Assembly (NCBI GenBank): GCA_964506245.1
Contig: CAZDKK010000017.1
Coordinates: 17,098-81,097 of the forward strand
Length of the DNA: 64,000 bases
From: CAZDKK01 sp964506245
GTDB lineage: Bacteria > Eisenbacteria > RBG-16-71-46 > CAIMUX01 > WJJG01
Reading direction: 5' to 3'
Shown here piece by piece: positions 58,975 to 64,000 of the stretch (position 1 is the stretch's first letter; each line of letters opens with the position of its first letter). A model generated the notes under the pieces. It searched no databases. It was not told the DNA's origin and saw nothing but the letters and a program-made list of their open reading frames with translations. Made by a program: the position numbers and the translations under genes.

Positions 58975-59033
58975 GTAATACACCGGTACGGTCAATCTAC
59001 GGCAGACCAGGTGTATATGTCAAGTAATACACA
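58975..59033 (-). promoter_or_regulatory. Promoter with palindromic operator for GntR-ABC operon
   Basis: On the minus strand: TTGACA (59023-59018), 18-nt spacer, TAGATT (58999-58994), start codon about 78 nt further. GTGTAT (59011-59016) and ATACAC (59027-59032) form a palindrome with a 10-bp centre that overlaps the -35, and another ATACAC half-site occurs at 58978-58983 just past the -10. Binding of the YtrA-type regulator here would block RNA polymerase. Confidence 0.65.
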
Positions 59034-59365
59034 TCAGGGTTTTTGGAGAATCCGACCCGGGGCGAGACTCCAGCCCCGCTGGATCAAGGGGCTGCCCGCC
59101 AGGACGAAGGGTTGTCCGGCGGGGCCAGGGGGTCTTCCACTTCTCCAACGGGTTCCTGGCCAAATATCCATGTATTACTGGCCACCATCTGGCTGTAATT
59201 CTGGTCATTTGTCGCCACACACCTCCACACCCCCCACAGCCCCCACACCCGCCCACAGCCCCTGCTGCCTCCGCTGCCTCTCTTCGCTACCTCTTTGCTG
59301 CCCGGGCGGTGCCTCGGCTGAACCGCCTGGGATGACGTCTGGGCGGTCGGGGTGCTGCGGTTCGG
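59034..59365. other. Intergenic region with G-quadruplex motif
   Basis: No gene seen. The minus strand carries five G runs (6, 5, 3, 3 and 4 Gs, between 59230 and 59262) separated by loops of 1-4 nt, a canonical quadruplex motif, between the end of the NtrC-type gene (59366) and the next promoter on that strand. CAGCCCC/GGGGCTG (7 bp) near 59070-59095 forms a further hairpin. Confidence 0.5.
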
Positions 59366-60778
59366 CTAGCGCGGTCGGGTGATCCCCAGGCGACGCATGA
59401 TCTTAATGAGGCTTGAGTGATCGGCCAGGCCCAGCTCCGTGGCAGTCCGGGTGATCGCCCAGTCGTTGCGCTCCAGGGCCGCCAGCACGATCCCTCGCTC
59501 GGCGGCATCCTTGCGGTCTTTGAGGGTTCCGCCGTCGCCGTCACGCGCCGGGGCTCCTGCCCGACCGCTGCGCGGACCAGGCTGCTCGCCCGGCCGGTCG
59601 CCGCACGGTGTCCCCGCGCGCAGCTCAGCCGGCAGATGCTCATGACCGAGCGTCTCCCCATCGCAGGCGATGATCATCCGCTCAACGACGTTGCGCAGCT
59701 CGCGGACGTTGTTGCGCCGCCAGTCGTGCGCGCTCAGCCGGTCTACCACCGCAGGGCTTGCCTCCTTCGGCCTTGAGCCGAAGCGGCGCGCTGTCTCGAC
59801 CAGGAAGTGCGCGATCAAGAGGGGTACATCCTCGGGACGTTCCCGCAGCGCAGGGACCCGGATGACGTGCACGTTCAGGCGGTAGTACAGGTCCTCGCGA
59901 AACCGGCCCGCGCTGATCTCGGCGTCCAGATCGCGGTTCGTGGCGGCGAGGACCCGCACATCTACCGGCAGCTCGCGGGTGCCGCCCAGGCGATGGATCC
60001 GCAGATCCTCGAGCACGCGCAGGAGCTTCGCCTGCACGTTCGGCGGCAGCTCGCCGATCTCGTCGAGGAAGAGCGTCCCGCCGGCTGCTGACTCGAACGC
60101 CCCCTTGCGCAAGCGCGTCGCGCCCGTGAAGGCCCCGGCCTCGTGGCCAAAGAGCTCGCTCTCGACCAGGTTCTCTGGCAGCGCTGCGCAATTGACCGGC
60201 ACAAAGGGCCCGGAGGCGCGCGGACTCAGGCGGTGCAGCTCGCGCGCCACGAGCTCCTTGCCAGTCCCGCTCTCGCCAAAGATGAGCACCGCGCTCGGGA
60301 TCGCGGCCAGGCGCGCGATCGCGTTCTTCAACGCGCGCATCACAGCGCCATCGCCCAGCAGCGGGCTCGCGTCGCCCACCCGCTGTCGCAGGGCGTCGAC
60401 TTCCGTCGCCAGCCGATGGTGCGCGAGGGCATTCTCGATCTCCCGCACGACCCGCTCCATCGGCTCGCTCTTGTCGATGAAGCTGTAGGCCCCGAGCTTC
60501 ACGGCGCGGACGCACCGCTCGTAGTTGCCCGTGCCGGTATAGACGATCACCGGCGTCGTCACGCCGCTCTTGCGCAGCTCGCGCAGCACGTCGAAACCAT
60601 CCAGGGCCGGCATCTCCAGGTCGAGGATGATGCAGTCGATCGCCTCCCGCCGCAGAAGATCCAGGGCCTCCTCGCCGGATGCGGCCGCGAGTGTCTGATG
60701 GTGTCCCAGACGGCGCAGATCGTAGGCGTACTGCTCGCGCATCGCAGGGACGTCGTCGACGATCAGGATCTGCGCCAT
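59366..60778 (-). CDS. NtrC-family sigma-54-dependent response regulator
   Basis: 470 aa, ATG at 60778. Receiver domain with DD at residues 8-9, phosphoacceptor Asp53 (IILDLEMP) and Lys in SFIDKSEP. The AAA+ domain (about 140-375) has Walker A GESGTGKELVA, GAFTGA (sigma-54 contact loop), Walker B GGTLFLDEIGEL and the R-finger region. A Gly/Arg-rich linker leads to a Fis-type HTH (ALERNDWAITRTATELGLADHSSLIKIMRRLGI). It activates sigma-54 promoters when phosphorylated, presumably by the kinase encoded just upstream (16-nt overlap). No -24/-12 (TGGC/TTGC) element was found in the window. Confidence 0.93.
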   Translation of the reverse strand: MAQILIVDDVPAMREQYAYDLRRLGHHQTLAAASGEEALDLLRREAIDCIILDLEMPALDGFDVLRELRKSGVTTPVIVYTGTGNYERCVRAVKLGAYSFIDKSEPMERVVREIENALAHHRLATEVDALRQRVGDASPLLGDGAVMRALKNAIARLAAIPSAVLIFGESGTGKELVARELHRLSPRASGPFVPVNCAALPENLVESELFGHEAGAFTGATRLRKGAFESAAGGTLFLDEIGELPPNVQAKLLRVLEDLRIHRLGGTRELPVDVRVLAATNRDLDAEISAGRFREDLYYRLNVHVIRVPALRERPEDVPLLIAHFLVETARRFGSRPKEASPAVVDRLSAHDWRRNNVRELRNVVERMIIACDGETLGHEHLPAELRAGTPCGDRPGEQPGPRSGRAGAPARDGDGGTLKDRKDAAERGIVLAALERNDWAITRTATELGLADHSSLIKIMRRLGITRPR

Positions 60779-62559
60779 GGCTCTTCATCCTCTTGCCTGG
60801 CCGCCGGCAGCCAGACCGTGAACGTGGCGCCCTCGCCAGGCACGCTGTCCGCGCGCACGCGTCCGCGGAAGTCGGCAACCAGGCGCCGCACGATGCTCAG
60901 CCCCAGGCCCGCGCCGTGCTCCTTGGTCGTGTAGAAATCCTGGAAGATCTTGCTCAGCGTCTCGCGCGGGATCCCCGGTCCGTTGTCGCTCACGATCAGC
61001 CGTACGCCGGGCTGACCGTCCTCGTCCGCAGCGTTGTCGGCCAGCACACGCACCTGACCCGGCCGGCCAGCCAGGCTCTCGCAGGCGTTGCGCACCAGGT
61101 TCTCGAGGATGCGCCGCAGGCCGACCGGATCCGCCCGAACCGCCGCGAGATCGGGCGCGATGATCGCGTGCACGGACACCCCCTCGCGGCCGCGCATCCC
61201 GGCGACGACCTCCCGCGCGATCGCACCAGGATCGCAGCGCTCGTCCGTCGGGTGAACGGAGATGCGCGCGTAGTTGTCGGCCAGGGATTCGAGGTACGAG
61301 ACGCTCGACTCGAGCGCCGGTTGCCGCTCCTGGAAGACCGCGGCAGCATGGTCGGGCGCATCCGTGACGATCTGACTCATATGACGCACGATGTTGCGGA
61401 TGGGTGCCAGGCCGTTACGGATGTCGTGATTGATCTGACGCGCCATCTCCCCGAGGGTCGCCCGCCGCTCGGCCTCACGCAGCTTCTCCGCGCTGCCGCG
61501 CAGGCGGTCCGTCATGGCCGCCAGGAGCCGGGCCAGCGCGCCCACCTCGTCGTCCCGGCGGGTCTCGAAGCCGAGCTGCAGGTGATCGAGATCGATCGCC
61601 GCGGTCCGGCGGGCGAGGTCCTCCAGCGGGCGGGTGACGCGAGCGGAGAGCCAGGCGGCCACTGCCAGCATGCCCGCGGCCGACGCGACCAAGACGATCA
61701 GCAAGCCGCGCTCTAGGCTGCTCCGCAGCTCGGCGAGGGGCGCGAGCGGCTGGCTCACGACCCACTGCGCTGCGTCGGTCCGGGACGCGGCCGCACCCTC
61801 GCGCTGCGCCCGCGGCTCGATCGCCCGGATGAAGGGCGTCGCGCGCGTGCGGGCCAGGTGGCCGGGAACGAGATGCTCCCGGTCGTACCCGCGCCCCGCT
61901 TCCGGGTCGGACGAGAGCACCTCGCTGCCCGGGGCACTCCCCTGCGGCGGGACGGCCAAGGTGACCACCCCGCCGCCGCGGCCGGCCAGGCTGCGCAGGA
62001 GTGCCTCGTCGACCCGAACGCCCCCCACGAGGCACAGGCGGCGCCCGCCCATCGTCAGCGAGTCGGCAGCCAGGAGGGCCAGGAAGGGTGACGTCGCGGT
62101 GCGCACGCGCCCGAGCACGGCTCCCGATTCCTGCGCGGCGGCGCGGACCAGCTTGTACAGCTCGGGGTCACTCCCACCGTGCTCGCCGCGAAAGTGGCCC
62201 GACGTGAGGATGCTGCCCCTGGCGTCCCGGATCTGCAGCATCGCCAGGCCGAGGACCGGCATGACGCGTTCGCCGTAGTCGAGCAGATAGGTCCGCGCGG
62301 CGCCCTCGCCTTCGTACAGGGCCTGGCGGAAGCGATTGTCATCGGCCAGCGTGCTGCGCAACGCGCGCAGGCGGTCCTGCACGAACCCTTCGCGCGCGGC
62401 CAGCTCTTCCACGACCGCCTCGTCCAGGGTGGCCAGACGCTGCTCGAACTGGCCCGTCAGCAGTGAGCTGATCTGCGCGCGGATCAGCAGCGCCAGGAGG
62501 ATCAATGGCAGCAGGACCAGGAAGGCCGAGGAGATCAGCACGCGCGAGCGCAGCGTCAT
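60763..62559 (-). CDS. Membrane sensor histidine kinase (NtrB/ZraS-like)
   Basis: 598 aa from the ATG at 62559, which overlaps the preceding stop (ATGA). TM1 at about 5-27 and TM2 near 270-292 enclose a roughly 240-residue periplasmic sensor, probably a Cache-like fold. A HAMP domain (VTRPLEDLARRTAAIDL) is followed by H-box INHDIRNGLAPIRNI and ATPase boxes ENLVRNACESL (N), DNGPGIP (G1) and GAGLGLSIVRRL (G2). It should phosphorylate the NtrC-type regulator. Its tight coupling to an upstream solute-binding protein suggests periplasmic ligand presentation by that protein. Confidence 0.92.
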   Translation of the reverse strand: MTLRSRVLISSAFLVLLPLILLALLIRAQISSLLTGQFEQRLATLDEAVVEELAAREGFVQDRLRALRSTLADDNRFRQALYEGEGAARTYLLDYGERVMPVLGLAMLQIRDARGSILTSGHFRGEHGGSDPELYKLVRAAAQESGAVLGRVRTATSPFLALLAADSLTMGGRRLCLVGGVRVDEALLRSLAGRGGGVVTLAVPPQGSAPGSEVLSSDPEAGRGYDREHLVPGHLARTRATPFIRAIEPRAQREGAAASRTDAAQWVVSQPLAPLAELRSSLERGLLIVLVASAAGMLAVAAWLSARVTRPLEDLARRTAAIDLDHLQLGFETRRDDEVGALARLLAAMTDRLRGSAEKLREAERRATLGEMARQINHDIRNGLAPIRNIVRHMSQIVTDAPDHAAAVFQERQPALESSVSYLESLADNYARISVHPTDERCDPGAIAREVVAGMRGREGVSVHAIIAPDLAAVRADPVGLRRILENLVRNACESLAGRPGQVRVLADNAADEDGQPGVRLIVSDNGPGIPRETLSKIFQDFYTTKEHGAGLGLSIVRRLVADFRGRVRADSVPGEGATFTVWLPAARQEDEEPWRRS

Positions 62560-64000
62560 GGCTCGCCTCCCCCGGCGCGCTCGGGGGCGCCCCACCCGGC
62601 CGCGGCGAAGATCGGCGTGCCGTCCCAGGCGACCGCGATCCCGCCGAGACCGCGGCGCGTCACGAGGTGTGCGCGCACCGCGACGAGCGGCACCAGGGCG
62701 CGGCGAGGGTCCGGTCGCCACAGGGCCAGAGACTCGAGGCACGGATCCGGGGCCACGCGCGCCAGGCGAACCACGCAGGGCGGCGCCCCTTCCCGGACAC
62801 GCTGCGCCCGGAGCGCGTCACCGCCGACGGGCGCGGTCGCGGCGGGCACGACGCTCGCGAGCGCGACGAGCCTGCCCGCCAGGCGCTCGGCGTCGCGGTC
62901 GCCGGCCTCGTAGAACAAGCGTTCTCCCGGCTGGCGCGGCGCGCGGGATGGCGGGGGCGGGAGGACCGCGGCCGGCACCGCGTAGCCCGCGCAGTCGCCG
63001 AGCGCCCATCGCGCGCTGTCCGGGGCGCCGGGTTCCAGATCGGCGAACGAGAGCGTCTCCGCGCAGCGGGCCTGCGAATCCATGGCATCGGTCGCGAGAT
63101 CCGCGCGCGAGACGGGGTCGGCCCGCAGCCGCTCGCATGTCGAGGAATCCGCGGCGACGGCGTAGATGCGGTCCCAGGGCAGGGGCGTCACGGCGTACTC
63201 GCGCCTGAGGCCGGCGTACTCGACCTCACGCAGGCTGCGCATCCAGACGACGTCGGCACCCTGCGCGAGCAGATCGCGCGCATCGGCCCCCGGCGAGCAG
63301 TCGACGAGCAGGATGCTCGGCGCCTCGAGCGCCGAGGCAGCCAGCGGCGCGGGCCAGGTTGGGCCGCCGCCCTGACCGGCCGGGTGGTTCGGGTGGAGCA
63401 CCAAGCGCAGGAGGCTGCGCTGCGATTGCGCGCCCATCGGGATCGGCTCGGGGCGAAAGGGGCCCGACCCCAGCGGCCAGGCGGAGACGCCATCCTCGAG
63501 CGTGACCGCGAGCGCCGCGTGCAGGAAGAGGTCGGGGCTCGGAAGGGGCGCGGTCAGCTCGACGGTGAGGACGTGCGGATCGGGGTCGAGCTCGGAGACG
63601 CTCGCGATCCAGCCCCAAGGGTAGTACAACTCCTCGACGCCGGCCTCGCGCCGCCGCGCCGCCCAGGCGCGCCGGACCGCGCCGCGATCGAGCGGCGTGC
63701 CGTCCCAGAAGCGCGCATCCTCGCGCAGCTCGAACTCCCAGCTCCGGCCGCCGTCGCGCGAACGCCAGCTCGCGGCGAGTCCGGGCCGGAGATGGCCGCA
63801 GGCGTCGGCCTGGACCAACGTCTCGTACACCTGGCGGAAGACGAGGCGCTCGGCATCGTTGACCGGCACCGGGGCGTGCGACGGATCGACCGCCTCCTGT
63901 AGTGCCAGGCGAATGGTCCCGGCACCCTCGGGGGCACCCCACGGCGAGGGGCACGCCTCCACCGGCTCGGGCCCCGGCTGGGACGCCGGCTGGCGCGCCG
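62556..64000 (-). CDS. SBP_bac_5-like extracellular solute-binding protein, 5' end off window
   Basis: At least 481 aa; the frame is open to the right edge, so the true start and signal/lipoprotein peptide lie outside (an internal GTG at 63962 is not likely to be the start). The fold resembles peptide/nickel-binding proteins: LVFRQVYETLVQADACGHLRPGLAASW, REDARFWDGTPLDRGAVRRAW, then LPSPDLFLHAALAV. It lacks adjacent permease genes and instead ends with a 4-nt overlap into a sensor kinase gene. This suggests it is a ligand sensor component and not a transport subunit. Divergence from canonical SBP_bac_5 is considerable, with several short indels. Confidence 0.72.
   Translation of the reverse strand, partial: ARQPASQPGPEPVEACPSPWGAPEGAGTIRLALQEAVDPSHAPVPVNDAERLVFRQVYETLVQADACGHLRPGLAASWRSRDGGRSWEFELREDARFWDGTPLDRGAVRRAWAARRREAGVEELYYPWGWIASVSELDPDPHVLTVELTAPLPSPDLFLHAALAVTLEDGVSAWPLGSGPFRPEPIPMGAQSQRSLLRLVLHPNHPAGQGGGPTWPAPLAASALEAPSILLVDCSPGADARDLLAQGADVVWMRSLREVEYAGLRREYAVTPLPWDRIYAVAADSSTCERLRADPVSRADLATDAMDSQARCAETLSFADLEPGAPDSARWALGDCAGYAVPAAVLPPPPSRAPRQPGERLFYEAGDRDAERLAGRLVALASVVPAATAPVGGDALRAQRVREGAPPCVVRLARVAPDPCLESLALWRPDPRRALVPLVAVRAHLVTRRGLGGIAVAWDGTPIFAAAGWGAPERAGGGEP

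Noticed and set aside
59034..60778. Sigma-54 (-24/-12) promoter near the NtrC-type regulator
   Set aside because: No TGGC-N8-TTGC element found by reading both strands.
1..64000. tRNA, rRNA or tmRNA genes
   Set aside because: No cloverleaf-like sequence with conserved GGTTCGA-type arms and no rRNA signature was seen in the intergenic regions. The GGTTCGAA in the IS ends belongs to the terminal repeats, not a T-arm.

Overview
The window is about 68% G+C by eye, with very strong G/C bias at third codon positions. Long antisense open frames shadow almost every real gene and were left out. A Gram-negative cell is indicated by an outer-membrane-type beta-barrel, periplasmic multiheme cytochrome, SPFH protein and many exported proteins. 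Seven exported proteins end in the same roughly 85-residue FlgD-like/T9SS-like C-terminal domain (asparagine-proline motif, GR-x-V/I-R, WDG, G-x-Y, terminal LLR or VLR). Together with LVIVD, FG-GAP, C25, M14 and Pmp-type beta-helix proteins this suggests an uncultivated FCB-group or Eisenbacteria-like lineage. That assignment is inference; no 16S rRNA or marker gene is present.

Layout. 1-1515: remnant of an FG-GAP surface protein cut by a truncated, frameshifted IS110-family element. 1521-4853: gingipain-like C25 protease (-). 5190-8828: HDOD protein, a small HExxH protein and class II aldolase (+). 8879-10313: complete IS with 31-bp inverted repeats. 10435-14884: M14 carboxypeptidase and beta-helix protein (+). 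14943-18080: LiaF-like membrane proteins with a LytS/LytTR two-component pair (-). 18406-23559: LVIVD protein, radical SAM enzyme, TrmO and DUF937 (+). 23609-26703: two exported proteins (-) separated by a 14-bp perfect inverted repeat that covers the downstream ribosome-binding site. 27130-33834: three-gene exported unit (1376-aa Pro/Cys-rich protein with HEYGH, a small exported protein, an outer-membrane barrel). 33910-36570: hexaheme cytochrome (-). 36979-45327: a 2782-aa repeat protein with dockerin and sorting domain. 45360-49057: papain-family protease and TPR protein (-). 49375-54290: housekeeping and regulatory genes (asparaginase-like, PSRP, flavin reductase, RHH, SPFH, ThiS-Mut7-C, STAS). 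54474-58916: GntR/YtrA-type regulator with two ABC ATPases and a permease, all joined by 4-nt overlaps behind a palindrome-marked promoter. 59366-64000: NtrC-type regulator, its histidine kinase and a solute-binding protein cut by the right edge.

How it fits together. Roughly the left three quarters are secretion and surface biology: proteases (C25, M14, C1), repeat scaffolds and a cytochrome, mostly tagged with one C-terminal domain and so probably sharing one export/anchoring machine not encoded here. The two-component systems (LiaF-LytS-LytR; SBP-HK-NtrC) and the GntR-ABC operon are envelope/nutrient sensing modules. The most novel-looking items are the 27130-33834 unit, the ribosome-binding-site-sequestering intergenic hairpin at 25526-25627, the shared sorting domain, and the IS110 remnant with an intact noncoding 3' tail.
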